DNA of 64,000 nt from Lewinellaceae bacterium (GTDB taxonomy: Bacteria; Bacteroidota; Bacteroidia; Chitinophagales; Saprospiraceae), in contig JACJYE010000008.1 of assembly GCA_020636255.1 (NCBI GenBank), positions 62,001-126,000 on the forward strand. The letters run 5' to 3'. The notes beneath the pieces are model-generated. The model made no database searches. It had not been told where the DNA came from and saw only the letters and a program-made list of their open reading frames with translations. Shown here piece after piece: positions 50,646 to 63,700 of this stretch (within the stretch, counting starts at the first letter, position 1; the number at the start of each line of letters is the position of its first letter). The translations under genes were made by a program, and so were the position numbers.

Positions 50646-51683
50646 TTACTCGACGATCAGCTTTTCCGTCAGCAGACGGCTGCCGGCCTGTACGTTGACG
50701 GTGTAATAACCCGAAGGTATACCTTCCAGCGGCAGTTGCGCGATGCGCTGTCCGGCGGGCTGGCGATGGCGCAGCACGATCTTACCCGACAGGTCGCGAA
50801 TGGTGATGTCCAGTGCCTGGTCCAGCAGCTGGGCGGGAAGGCCGACCTCCACCTGGTTGGAAGCGGGGTTGGGGAAGACGGAAATGCCGCCGCCGGCCTT
50901 ACCTTCCACTTCTATGGCCACGACGTTAGAGTATTCGAATGCGCCGTCGAAATCGACCTGCCGCAGGCGGTAATAGTTCAGCCCCAGATGCGGCTGATCA
51001 TCGGTGAAATCGTATTCCAGCAGCCCCTGGTGCGTCCCTGCGCCCTGCACTTTGCCGATAAATTCATACTCCCGCCCATCAGCCGAGCGCTCGACCTCGA
51101 AATGGGAGTTGTCCAGCTCGGTAGCGGTAGCCCATTGGAGGGTGACCTCGCTATCCTTGGCCCGGCCGGTGAAGTAGAGGAGCTCGACGGGGAGAACGGA
51201 GGTGGGAGGGCCGTTGAAATTGAGGGTCACACCGCTTAAAATAGCCTGAAAGGTTGAATAGCCATCGATAAACCCATCATTGTTTCCATCAACATAAGGA
51301 ATTGAAACGGGGCTTGATGCATTTGGAACCTGATAGAACAAGCCATCTGCCATCCGCCAATAAATCAAGGTAAAAGGTTCACACCCAGGGGTACAGTCGA
51401 TTTCACCGCCTCCGAATCCATCCTTTGCATAAACATTTAAAGCTGTTAGTGCGATTCCAAAAGTCCCATTATAGATTACTTGGGCGGCTCCTGCGCAATT
51501 ATAATCGAAATCAAAAGCGCCAATCCAATCTCCCGTTTGTGCGGGTACACCTCCAAATTGAATCCGGGAGGAAAAAATATACGAGCTACCGGATGAGGAA
51601 TAAGCAAACTCTGCCGGCTGGGCCCAAGATACTGAAACTGAAAAGGCAAAAATTATCATTAGAATAAAGGCTGTCCGTAGCAT
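50646..51683 (-). CDS. T9SS-sorted secreted protein
   Basis: 345 residues from the ATG at 51683; a start at 51710 would add nine residues before the signal peptide. The signal is MLRTAFILMIIFAFSVSVSWAQ. A ~150-residue beta-rich N-terminal domain (TGDWIGAFDFDYNCAGAAQ, YVDGNNDGFIDG) is of a kind common to Bacteroidota secreted proteins. It is followed by a fibronectin III-like domain (LYFTGRAKDSEVTLQWATA...FEVERSADGREYEFIG) and a T9SS type A sorting domain (ISVFPNPASNQVEVGLP...EKLIVE). Base composition changes sharply at about 51,240, near the N-terminal domain/Fn3 border. It is 107 bp from the 3' end of the giant gene on the same strand. Confidence 0.82.
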   Translation of the reverse strand: MLRTAFILMIIFAFSVSVSWAQPAEFAYSSSGSSYIFSSRIQFGGVPAQTGDWIGAFDFDYNCAGAAQVIYNGTFGIALTALNVYAKDGFGGGEIDCTPGCEPFTLIYWRMADGLFYQVPNASSPVSIPYVDGNNDGFIDGYSTFQAILSGVTLNFNGPPTSVLPVELLYFTGRAKDSEVTLQWATATELDNSHFEVERSADGREYEFIGKVQGAGTHQGLLEYDFTDDQPHLGLNYYRLRQVDFDGAFEYSNVVAIEVEGKAGGGISVFPNPASNQVEVGLPAQLLDQALDITIRDLSGKIVLRHRQPAGQRIAQLPLEGIPSGYYTVNVQAGSRLLTEKLIVE

Positions 51684-51727
51684 TTCCAAAGGTTTATTCA
51701 GATGAAGCAAAAACGGCTATTAACCTG

Positions 51728-51779
51728 GTAAAAAAAATTTGCCATGGAAAACCTGAAAAACATCCAGGTTCTCCATGGC
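51728..51779 (-). terminator. Terminator of the giant surface protein gene
   Basis: On the minus strand a 15-bp stem (51741-51755 with 51765-51779; GCCATGGA and CCTGG-type core, one mismatch) is followed by AAATTTTTTTT. It starts 12 bp beyond the stop codon of the giant gene. Confidence 0.85.
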
Positions 51780-51790
51780 ATTAGCTTGCA

Positions 51791-54700
51791 TTATTTTCTG
51801 TGGTAAACCACTCTGTGGTTGCCAACCAATACATCATCAGCCAGCAATTGGATCGTGTATACACCAGAAGCGATATTTTCCGGCATCCATTCAATAGTGT
51901 AGCGGCCGGCGCGCAGCCATCCCATTTTCTGGGGAGCCTCCACTACCCTACCAAAGGCATCCCGGATTACCCAGCTAATATCGGAATCTTTGCCAAGATC
52001 CAACACTATTTGGGCCGTCGAACTGAATGGGTTCGGAGCAACGCTTATGGATACAAGCTCAGCGTTCTGCGTATCTACTTTGCTGACCACATCAAACGAT
52101 ACTTCAACGAAGTTGATAGACCGATCGGCGTGGAATTGTAGATTCAGCGGGACCGTTTCGCCCTGGAAGCGCAGATACAGCCAGCTACCGTCTTGAACAC
52201 CCTGTTCTTCCGTATAGGAATCATTGCCATAGATGGGGGTTGTCAGTAATAACCCGCCAGGCAATATTTCCATCTGGCCTATCTCATAGCCATCAGCTGT
52301 GATGATCGAAACATACTGGCCTGAATAAGTATCCGGCAGATTGGACTTAGCTGCAACAACCATGTAGCGATCCGATACGAATCCGCCGCCTGTGCGTTGT
52401 TCTACTTCTTCCGGCCCCAGCAGCCAGTCATCCTCAGCAACTGCAGAATTGACCCGGAGTTCATAGCCAAAACCATTGTCGATGGACGTCAGCGTATTCA
52501 ACCCTGGGAATGGTATCAATAAGGGGTCAAAGAACTTGAATGATCCGTCAAATCCACGTGCGATCTGTAGATTATTCGACATCGGCGGTATCAAATCAGC
52601 GAAGAAATCTTCAGGTGTAGTACTTACCTGTGGCACATAACCCACGATATTCCAGGTTGCGTTGAGCGCTGGCCGGTAGTTCGGGTCGATCGGCGTACCG
52701 CAAACAGTAAGTGTAGTCGGCCCCAACGGCGTATTCATCCGCACGTAATACCCTTTACCGGGTTCAAATTCCGTGAGCGTATTCAGGCCCGGGAACGGTA
52801 TAAGCAATGGATCAAAGATCACTATGGCACCGCTGCTATTCCGCCCTTGGACGTATATAAGCTCACTACCAGAAATCTGGCTGGCAAATATCGATTCTAT
52901 TGAAGGATCAGTGGGCTCAACATCGATAGACATGAGATTCAGGCCATCGTTGAGAGGTACGTCGTCACAAGTAACCATAGATGTTATGATGACGTCCTCA
53001 CAGTATTGATCAGAGCCGCAATCCCCAACTACGTCCAAACAGACTGTATAAGTTCCTGTCGAAGCATAAGCATGGATCGGATTTTGATCCAGGCTCGTAT
53101 TACCATCACCAAAGTCCCAGAACCAGATCGTGAGGTTACTTCCCACAGACGCATCCGAGAAATTAATCGTCAGCCCATCCATGCTACCTACTACGTAGGT
53201 AAACCCAGCCTCCGTCGCCTTCACTTCCACCTCCAACGTATTCACCGTCGTACATCCCAGCCTGGTCTCTTCCAGGGTCAGGGTATACATGCCCGGGGTG
53301 CTGCCCCAGTCTACCGTTACGGTATTACCCGTGGTGCCGGAGGTGATGGTTCCGCCGCCGCTGAGCGACCACAGCCTCGTGACGCCAGGTATGACGGGGG
53401 TCGTCAGGGCGTAGTTGGCCGTCGTGTTCACGCAAGGCATGTCGTTGCCCAGGATCGGGTTGGAAGCGGGCAGGGCGATGATGTTCAGCACGACGTCTTC
53501 CGCGTCGGACGGGTTCGGGCAGATGGTGCCCGGGGCTGTCACGGAATAGCGGAAGGTGTAGTTGCCCGGCAGTGCCGTGCTCAGGTCGAGCTCACCGGTC
53601 ATCGGGTTGAGGCCGGCGCCGCTGCTGGTCAGTTCGGTCCAGGTGCCACCCACATCATAACCGCTCAGCAGGCTGAACAGGTCGAAGGTGGGCTCGTCTT
53701 CGCAGACGTCGTTGTCAGCCAGGATATCGAAGGTGCCCGCGTCGGCATTCGGCGATACCTCTACCGTCACCGTTGACGAGACGCTGCCGCAGCCGGCGTT
53801 GGTGACCGTATAAGTGAACAGGTATGTACCGCCCACCGAGCCCGATGGGTTAAAGTTGGGGCCGATCAGCGTGCCGCCTGCCGGGTTGCCCGGGTCGGCC
53901 GTCCAGGCGCCGCCGCCATTCGGCGTGCCGCCCAGCTGGTCGAACAGGTTGATGGAGCCGAAGTCTTCGCAGACCGGGCCAACAGAGGCCGAAATGCCCG
54001 GGTTGGGCGGCGCCTGTACCATCACAAAGATATTCTGCGGCAGCGACGTACAGCCATTATCATCCGTAACCACCAGGCTGAAGCCGATCAGGCCCTGGCC
54101 CGCCAGCGGGCTGCTGACGTCAATCGCCAGATTTTCGGTATTGATCACCGTTAAATTGGGAAAGAGCGGGAATACCGGCGGATCATTCACATTGAAGTTG
54201 GTGGCGGTCGCTCCCAGGTAAGTCCATGCATAATTGCTGACCGAAGTGCCGCTACCTTGCGTTACGTTCGGCAGAATGTCCGTGATATCGCCCAGACAGA
54301 TGGCCGCAGGGCCAGGCATAGTCACCGGGCGCGCCCATACGTCGACCTCTACGGTAATGGCATCGCCTTCGCAACCGTCGGCGCTCACCGGTACGATGGT
54401 GTACGTTACGGTTTGCGTACTGGTAGTGGCGTTGCTGAATGTACCCGAGATAGTGTTGGTCGGGCCGGCGAGCATGACCGTACCTCCTACCGTAACGTTA
54501 CCGCTCGTCTGCGTAAGGCCCGGGTCGGAAACGGCTGTCGTAACCAGGTAGTGATCCGCAGCTATCGAGGTTCCGTTGGTTTCCAGGCCGACGGTAAAGG
54601 AGCCGTCATCGCATATCTCAGTATCGGAGGGGGTAGCCACAGCTACCGGCTCCGGCTTGATGGTGATCTCAAGCTCGAAGGCCTCTCCTTCGCAATCTTC

Positions 54701-57700
54701 TGCATCCAGCGTCGGCGAGCCCATCGGGTCTTTCTCCACATAGGGCGTGATAACGGCCGTGATCACATAGGGCGCATTCGTCGTGTTGACGATAGCCTGG
54801 TTGAAGATCAGCTGGCCGTAAGGCACGTTGAAGGTGGCCGAAGTACCGTAACCCAGCACATCATCCGGGTCCGTCAGTTCGACCTGCACCCACAGCTCGC
54901 TACCCGGCGTCGGCACGACCGTCGATACGCCGACGGCATCCAGGGTTTCGCCCGAGCAGAACATAAGCTGATAAGGCGAGCCAACCGGATAATCATCGGC
55001 ATTCACATTGACCGTCGATGCGTTGTAGGTGACATCCAGAGAAGCCACCGGCGTGGGTTCTACCGTTACCACGACCAGGGCGGCATCGCCGAAGCAACCG
55101 TTGGCGCGGCGCGGGATGATGGAGTACGTCACCGTCAACGGGCCGTCGGTATCGTTCGTCCAGGTATCATCCAGCAGGAAGGGCGAAGTGAGGATATCGC
55201 CGATCATTACGTTGCCGGGATCACCCACCAGGCCGGCATCCACCGTGATATCATCGATCACGAAGCCGTTCGGCGTCTGGAAGCCGATAGTGGGGTCAAC
55301 AGACAGGGTGATATCGGTATTGGCGCCCGAGCAGATCGTCTTATCCAGGTTCGGGTTCAGCACCGGCTCGGCGCGGATCTGGAACTGGAAGGTTACCGGG
55401 TCGCTGGCGCAACCACCGGGCGTTACACCGACCACCTCATAGGATACGATCACGCCACCGCTCGTCAGGTTGGTATAGCTGTCATTGTCGAAGTAATCGA
55501 CGGCAACCGGGCTGGCGGGGAAGGTAGCGTTGCCGGGGTTCGGCGTAAAGTTCGGGCTGGCCGTATTATCCGTTACATTGATCAGGCTGATGTAGGACAG
55601 CGGCTGCGCGTTGATGGTGGTGATGCCACCCCAGGCGCTGCTCAGCGGCTCATCGGAGCAAAGAGCTATCGGAGAGCCGGGAACGTCCAGTACCGGCTCG
55701 GGAGAAACGGTTAGCGTCACCGTAAAGGCGTCGCCTTCGCAGCCGTCGGGGCTCACAGGCACTACTGTGTAGACCACGTTGACCGGGCTGACACCCTGGT
55801 TGCGCCAGGCGTCGTCAACGATCTCGAGGTTGCTGAAGCCCGTGCCTGTCATCGGCGAGCCCGCCGTAGCGATCAGGCCGTTGTTCACGATGCTGGTAAT
55901 GTTATACGTCGCTGCCGCCGTACCGTTGGTGCTGGCGCCCAGGATCACGAAGCTGGCCACGTCCGAGCAGACGGACTGGGCCTGGTTGGCCACCACCGGC
56001 TCGGGCTTGATGGTGATCGTGATGGTGAAAGGATCACCGGCACAGCCATCCGTGTATGGAGTTACCGTATACACCACATCGTGCGTGGCATTGGTCGTAT
56101 TGGTAAAGGCATCCATTGCGATGGCATTGACATCGATGATGCCGGTGCCGGTGGTTGCAGTACCACTGAGGCTGCCATCTACCACGGCGCTGATATCGTA
56201 GCTGTCTATGCCCAAACCGTCGTCATCTGTTGAAGGCAGAACGGTACCGATGGCCACATCCGAGCAGGCCATGCCGGTGAAGCTCATCACGACGGGTTCC
56301 GGCTTGATCGTCACTGTGATCGTGAAGGCTGTACCTACACAACCATTGGTATATGGCGTAACCGTATACACCACATCGTGCGAAGCATTGGTCGTATTGG
56401 TGAACACATCGCCGGCAATAGCGTCAACATTCGTGAGCCCGGTACCTTCGGTAGCCGTGCCACTGAGGTTGCCATCCACTACAGCCGTGATGTCGTAGCT
56501 GGTCAGTACCAGGCCGTCGTCATCGACAGCCGGAAGCTGGGTATTGATAGGCAGGCCCGAGCAGCTCATATCGGTGAAGCTCATCACCACCGGCTCGGGG
56601 CTTATCGTAACCGTTATCATAAAGTCCGTACCAGCACAATCACCGGCATAAGGCGTGATGGTGTACACCACGTCCAGCGGGCCGTTGGTGGCATTGGTAA
56701 AGGCATCCATTGCGATGGCATTGACATCCGTAATATCAAAGCCGGTAGTCGGTGTACCCATCAGGTTGGGGTCAACCGTGGCATCGATATCGTACTTGGT
56801 AATATCCAGCCCATCGTCGTCTAAGTCGGGCAGCACGGTGCCTATGGCTACATCGGAGCAGGCGCCGTCCGTGAAGCTGGCCACTACAGGTTCCGGTTTG
56901 ATGGTTACAGTTACGGTGAAAGGATTGCCTTCGCAATCGTCACCGCTCACCGGCACCACCGTGTAGATCACGTCTACCGGATCGTTAGTCGTATTCGTCC
57001 AGGCGTCGTTGGATATTTCGCTGTCGGCAAAGCCCGTTCCCGTCGTCGGTGCGCCGGCGCTGGCCGTCAGGCCGTTGGCGTTGATATTCGTGATGTCGTA
57101 CGTAGCAGCCGCTACGCTCGTGCTGGCGCCCAGGGTGATCATGATCTCCTCATCCGAACAGGCCATGCCCGTTTGGTTGGCCACTACAGGTTCCGGGTTC
57201 ACCGTGATGGTCACGGCGAAGGGGTTGCCAGGGCAGCCGTTGGTGCCGTAGGGGATCACCGTGTAGATCACGTTAACCGGCGACATCGTTTCATTGGCCC
57301 AGGCATCGTCGGCGATGACGTTGTCAGGCAGGGCTATACCCGTTGCAGGGCTGCCCGCGCTGGCCACCAGGCCGTTGCTGTTGATGTTTGTGATGTCGTA
57401 GAAAGCTACCGGCGGCCCGTTGGGGTCGTTGCCCAGGATCAGGTTCAGCACTTCATCCGAGCACACTGTCTTCGTCTGGAAGGCCACCACCGGTTCGGGT
57501 TGTATTGTTACCGTCACGGTGAAGGGATCGCCTTCGCAGCCGTCAGCGCTCACCGGCACAACGGTGTACACCACATTCACACTGGCGTTCGTGGCGTTGG
57601 TCCAGGCATCATCGGCGATCTCGCCGGCGCCTACGCCATTAGCAGGGAAGGTAGGCGTGCCTGCACTTGCCGTCAGGCCATTGGGGTTGATATTGGTGAT

Positions 57701-60700
57701 ATTATAGGTAGCCGCAGCAGGGCCGTCCACATCATTACCCAAAATGATACCGATCGCAGCGTCCGAGCAGGCAGCGCCTGTCTGGTTGGCCACTACAGGT
57801 TCGGGTTTGATCATCACCACGATATCCACCTCGTCGCCTACGCAGCCGTTGTTGCGGCGCGGGGCTACGCGGTATACCACATTCAACACGCCGTTGGTAG
57901 TATTGGTCCAGGTATCGTTCTCAAAAACGTTATCCGCCTGGTCCAGCAGCGGGAAGGGCCCGCTGAGGTTGCCCATGCCTGCTACCAGGCCACCGTCAGG
58001 CGTTACGGAAATAATATCGTATCCCGTCACAGTCTGGAAGCCTATGGTGTTGTCGATGTCCAGGATCACGCCAACCGCTTCATCCGAGCAAACCATGGTA
58101 TTCAGGTTGGGGTCGAGCACCGGCTCGGCGCGGATGTTGAAGGTGACGGTGAAGGAAGCGCCGACACAGCCGTTGGAGTAGGGCGTGATGGTATACACCA
58201 CCGTACGGCCGCCAGGGGAAAGGTTCGTAAAGGCGTCGTTAGCGATAGCGTTCACATCCGTAATGCCCACACCTTCGGTAGCTATGCCGCTCAGGTCCAC
58301 GTTCACAGCAGCCGAAATATCATAGCTCGTGATGGCCAGGCCGTCGTTATCCGTTGCCGGCAGGACGTAACCCAGGGCTTCATCCGAACATACATTTATC
58401 GTAGATACATTGGCCACCACCGGCTCGGGGCTGATGGTTACCGTTATCGTAAATGCAGTACCTACGCAACCATCGGAGTAGGGCGTCACCGTGTACACCA
58501 CATCCAGCGGGCCGTTGGCCGCATTGGTGAATATGTCGGCGGCGATAAGGTTGACATCTGAAGTACCCGTAGCCGTCGTGGCAGTGCCTGAAAGCATGGG
58601 GTCAACCGATGCCGATACGTCATAAGTCGTAATATCCAGCCCATCGTCGTCGAGATCAGGCAGCAGGGTGCCGATAGCCACATCGGAGCAGACACCGTCG
58701 GTGAAGTTGGCCACCACCGGCTCCGGCTTGATGGTTACCGTTACCGTGAAAGCCGTGCCTTCGCAGCCGGCGCTGCTCACCGGTACGACGGAGTACACGA
58801 CATCCACCGGGGCGTTCGTTGTGTTCGTCCAGGCGTCGTTCGCTATCGCTGCATCGCTCAGGCCTGTGCCTGTCGTCGGGCCGTTGCTGGCCGTCAGGCC
58901 GCCGTCGTCGAAAACAGTCACATTATAACTAGCTGCCGCAACGCTGCTGCTGGGGTTCAGGGTTATGCCTATAGCTGCATCAGAGCAGGCCATGTCCGAC
59001 TGGTTCGCTACCACCGGTTCCGGGTTCACCGTAATGGTCACGGCAAAGGCGTTGCCCGGGCAGCCATTCGTACCGTATGGGATCACTGTATAGACCACAT
59101 CGACCGGCATACTACCCGTATTCGTCCAGGCATCATCGGCGATGACGTTGGGAGGCAGGGCCATACCCGTAGCCGGGCTGCCGGCGCTGGCCACCAGGCC
59201 ATTGCTGTTGATATTGGTAATGTCGTAGAAAACGACCGGCGGGCCATCTACATCGTTGCCCAGGTTCAGGTTGAGGGCTTCGTCCGAACAAACCGTCTTC
59301 GTCTGGAAGGCCACCACAGGTTCGGGCTGTATCGTCACCGTCACCGTGAAGGGGTCGCCTTCGCAATCGTCGGCGCTAACCGGAACTACAGTATAAATAA
59401 CATCCACGCTAGCATTCGTGGCATTGGTCCAGGCATCGTTGGCGATCTCGCCGGCCGTAACCATATTGGCAACAACCGGGCTGCCGGCGCTGGCCGTCAG
59501 GCCGTTGGGGTTGATATTCGTGATATTATAAGAAGCCGCAGCAGGGCCATCCACATCGTTGCCCAGGAGGATACCGATCGGGGCATCCGAACAGGCAGAG
59601 CCCGTCTGGTTGGCCACCACCGGTTCCGGCTTGATGGTGATCGTGATGGTGAACGGGTCGCCAGGGCAGCCCAGGCGGTAAGGCGTCACCGTATAAACGA
59701 CGTCCAGCGGGCCGTTCGTCGTATTGGTAAACTGGTCGTTGGCGATAAAGTTGGCATTGGTTATTCCTGTTCCAGTGCTTGCCGTGCCCGTCAGGCTGGG
59801 GTCAACCACTGCGGAAACATCCGCGCTGGTCAGGTTCAGGCCGTCGTCGTCCATATTGGGCAACACATAACCGATGGGCACATCTGAACAGGCCATGCCG
59901 GTTTTATTGGCCAGGACCGGCTCCGGCCGGATGTTGACGGTCACCGTAAAGGGTGTCCCTACACAGCCGTTGGCGTAAGGCGTGATGGTATACACGACCT
60001 GATGCCCGGCATTCGTCAGGTTGGTGAAGACATCGGCGGCAATGGCATTGACGTCCGTTATTCCCGTACCTTCAGTCGCGATGCCACTCAGGTTCACGTT
60101 CACAGCAGCCGAAATATCATAGCTGGTGAGCGCCAGGCCATCGTCATCCGTTGAAGGCAGGACATAACTGATTACATCGCCGGAACAGATGTTAAATACA
60201 GGTACATTGGCCACCACCGGCTCGGGGCTGATGGTTACCGTTATCGTAAACGCAGTGCCTACGCAGCCATCGGAGTAGGGCGTCACCGTGTACACCACAT
60301 CCAGCGGGCCGTTGGCCGCATTGGTAAATATGTCGGCGGCGATAAGGTTGACGTCTGAAGTACCCGTAGCCGTCGTGGCAGTGCCTGAAAGCATGGGGTC
60401 AACCGAAGCCGATACGTCATAAGTCGTAATATCCAGCCCATCGTCGTCGAGATCAGGCAGCAGGGTGCCGATAGCTACATCGGAGCAGACACCGTCGGTA
60501 AAGTTGGCCACTACAGGTTCGGGCTTGATGGTTACCGTTACCGTGAAAGCCGTGCCTGCACAGCCGTCGCTGCTCACCGGCACTACGGTGTACACCACGT
60601 CCACCGGAGCGTTGGTGGTGTTCATCCAGGCGTCGTCGGCGATCTCGCCGGCCAGCACCATATTGGCAACTGCCGGGCTGCCAGCGCTGGCCGTCAGGCC

Positions 60701-63700
60701 ATTGGCGTTGATATTTGTGATGTTATAGGTTGCCGCTGAAGGGCCGTCTACATCATCGCCCAGGGTTACGCCGATCGCAGCATCCGAGCAGGCCATAGCC
60801 GTTTGGTTGGCCACCACCGGTTCCGGGTTCACCGTGATGGTCACGGCGAAGGAGTTGCCCGGACAGCCGTTGCTGCCGTAGGGGATCAGTGAGTATATCA
60901 CGAATACCGGCGCATTGGTCGTGTTGGTCCAGGCATCGTCGGTAATTTCATTGGCCAGGAGGCCTGTGCCGGTATGCGGGTTACCCGCGCTGGCCGTCAA
61001 TCCGTTGGAGTTGATCCCCGTGATGTCGTAGAACACTACGGGCGGGCCGTTGGGGTCATTACCCAGGTTCAGGTTGAGGGCTTCATCAGAACAAACCGTT
61101 TTCGTCTGGAAGGCCACCACCGGTTCGGGCTGAATCGTCACCGTCACCGTAAAGGGGTCGCCTTCGCAGCCGTCGCCACTCACCGGCACCACCGTATAAA
61201 TGACATCCACACTGGCGTTAGCTGTATTGGCCCAGGCGTCGTTGGCGATCTCGCCGGCCGGTACCATATTGGCAACTGCCGGGCTGCCGGCGCTGGCCGT
61301 CAGGCCATTGGGGTTGATATTGGTAATATTATAGGTAGCAGCAGCAGGGCCGTCCACATCATTGCCCAGGATAATGCCGATCGCGGCATCCGAACAGGCA
61401 GCGCCCGTCTGGTTGGCCACTACCGGTTCCGGCTTGATCATGACCGTGATGTCCACTTCATCACCTACACAATCGAAGGATCGGCGCGGCGCTACCCGAT
61501 AAACGACATTCAGGACGCCCGTTGTGGTATTCGTCCAGGTGTCGCCGGCAAAAACGTTATCGGCCTGGTTCAACAGCGGGAAGGGCCCGGCGAGGTTACC
61601 CATGCCGGCCACCAGGCCCGGGTCGGGCGTCACAGAAATGATATCGTAACCCGTCACCGACTGGAAGCCCGACGCGTTATCGATGTCCAATATGACATCT
61701 ACCGGCTCGTCAGAACAAACCATCTTGTCGAGCCCCGGGTCGAGCACCGGCTCTGCCCGGATGTTGAAGGTGACGGTGAAGGAAGCACCGACACAGCCAT
61801 TGGAATAGGGCGTGATGGTATATACTACCGGCAGGCCGCCATTAGTAAGGTTCGTAAAGACATCGTTGGCGATGGCATTGACATCCGTAATACCCACGCC
61901 TTCGGTAGCCGTACCACTCAGCCCCACATCCACGGAAGCCGAAATGTCATAGCCCGTGATGGCCAGGCCATCGTCGTCCATTGCCGGTAATACGTATCCG
62001 ATCACGTCATCGGAGCAGATATTTATCGTAGATACATTGGCCACCACCGGCTCGGGGCTGATAGTTACCGTTATCGTAAAGTCAGCGCCTGGGCAGCCGT
62101 CGGCATAAGGCGTCACGGTATACTCTACATCCAGCGGCCCGTTTGTCGTATTGGTGAATACGTCGGCGGCGATAGCGTTGACGTTCATGATGTTCATACC
62201 GGTAGTAGCGGGGCCGGACAGCCCCATAGCCACTAAGGCATCAATATCGTAAGCAGTGATCGTCAGCCCGTCGGCATCCGTTCCCGGAAGCACCACACCG
62301 ATCATCTCATCGGAGCAAACCCCTGCCGTTTCATTCGATACTACTGGTTCGGGCTTAATGGTAAGCGTAACCGTGAAGGGGTCTCCCTCACAACCGTCAA
62401 TGCTCACAGGCACTACCGTATAGACGACATCCAGCGGGCCGTTGGTCGTATTCGTCCAGGCGTCGTTTTCGATCACACTGGCAGAGAAGCCGGTACCCGT
62501 AGCCGGGCTGCCGGCGCTGGCCGTCAGGCCGCCGTCGTCGATATCGGTAATATTGTAAGTGTCCACAGAAGGCCCATCCGGGTCATCGCCCAGCGTCAGG
62601 AGGCTGGCTTCGTCGGAACACAGCGTTTTGTCCTGATCCGCCACCACCGGTTCCGGTTTGACCATTACCGTCACGGTAAAGAGGTCGCCCGGGCAGCCGT
62701 CGAGGCTTACCGGCACAACGGTATAGACCACATTGACTATAGCGTTGGTGGTGTTGGTCCAGGCGTCATCCAGGATCTCGTCATCCGTAAAGCCTACGCC
62801 GGTATGCGGGTTGCCGGCGCTGGCCGTCAGGCCGTTAGCGTCGATAGACGTGATCTGGAAGGTAGAAACAAAGGGGTTGCTGTTACCCAGCGTGATGTTG
62901 ATGGCCACGTCGGAGCAGGCCATGCCGTTCTGGAAGGGCACTACCGGCTCGGGTTTGATCGTAACCGTCACCGTGAAGGCCGGCCCTTCACAGCCGTCAA
63001 CGCTCACAGGCACAAAGGTGTATATGACATCGATCGTGCCATTCGTGGTATTGGTATAGCTGTCGTTCTCTATCACATCGTCGCCATAACCGCTTCCAGG
63101 CATAGCGTTCCCAATAGCCGGCGTAAGGCCCATACCGGGCGCTACGCTAACCAGAGTATATTCATCTACTGCCACACTGTTGGTGCTGGCGCCAAGGGTG
63201 ACGCTTATGGCCGCATCCGAGCAGGCCATAGCCGTTTGGTTCGTCACGTTGGGGCCCGGGTCTATCGTGACCGTCACCATTACGGGGTCGCCGAGGCAAC
63301 CAGCGCCCGGGCCTGTGCGGCGCGGAGCGATCTCGTAAACGACGTTGAGCTGGCCGCCGCTGCCGTTGATCCATTCATCGTTGAAGATGACGTTATCGGC
63401 TTGGTTTGTCAGCGGCGCCGTCACGTTGCCCCCGCCGGCCACCAGGCCGGGCTCGGGTGTGATAGACAGGATATCGTAACCCGAAACGGTTTGGAAGCCG
63501 ATCACATCCAGCCCAAGTGTTACTTCAATGGGCTGGCCGGAGCAAACGGTCTTATCCAGGTTGGGGTCGAGCACAGGCTCGCCGAGAATGCGGAAGACGT
63601 AATTGCCGGTGGCCGTACAGCCGTTGTCGGCGGTCGCCGTAATATTATAGGTGACGTTGATGCCGCCGTTGGAAAGGTTGGTGTAGCTGTCGCCGAGGAA

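Noticed and set aside
53006..63059. Long plus-strand frames opposite the giant gene (for example 54257-55714 and 57173-58561)
   Set aside because: They recur with the repeats, have odd composition (rich in Arg, His, Val, Gly), and follow from codon bias of the minus-strand repeats. The minus-strand frame has clear domains and a T9SS tail.
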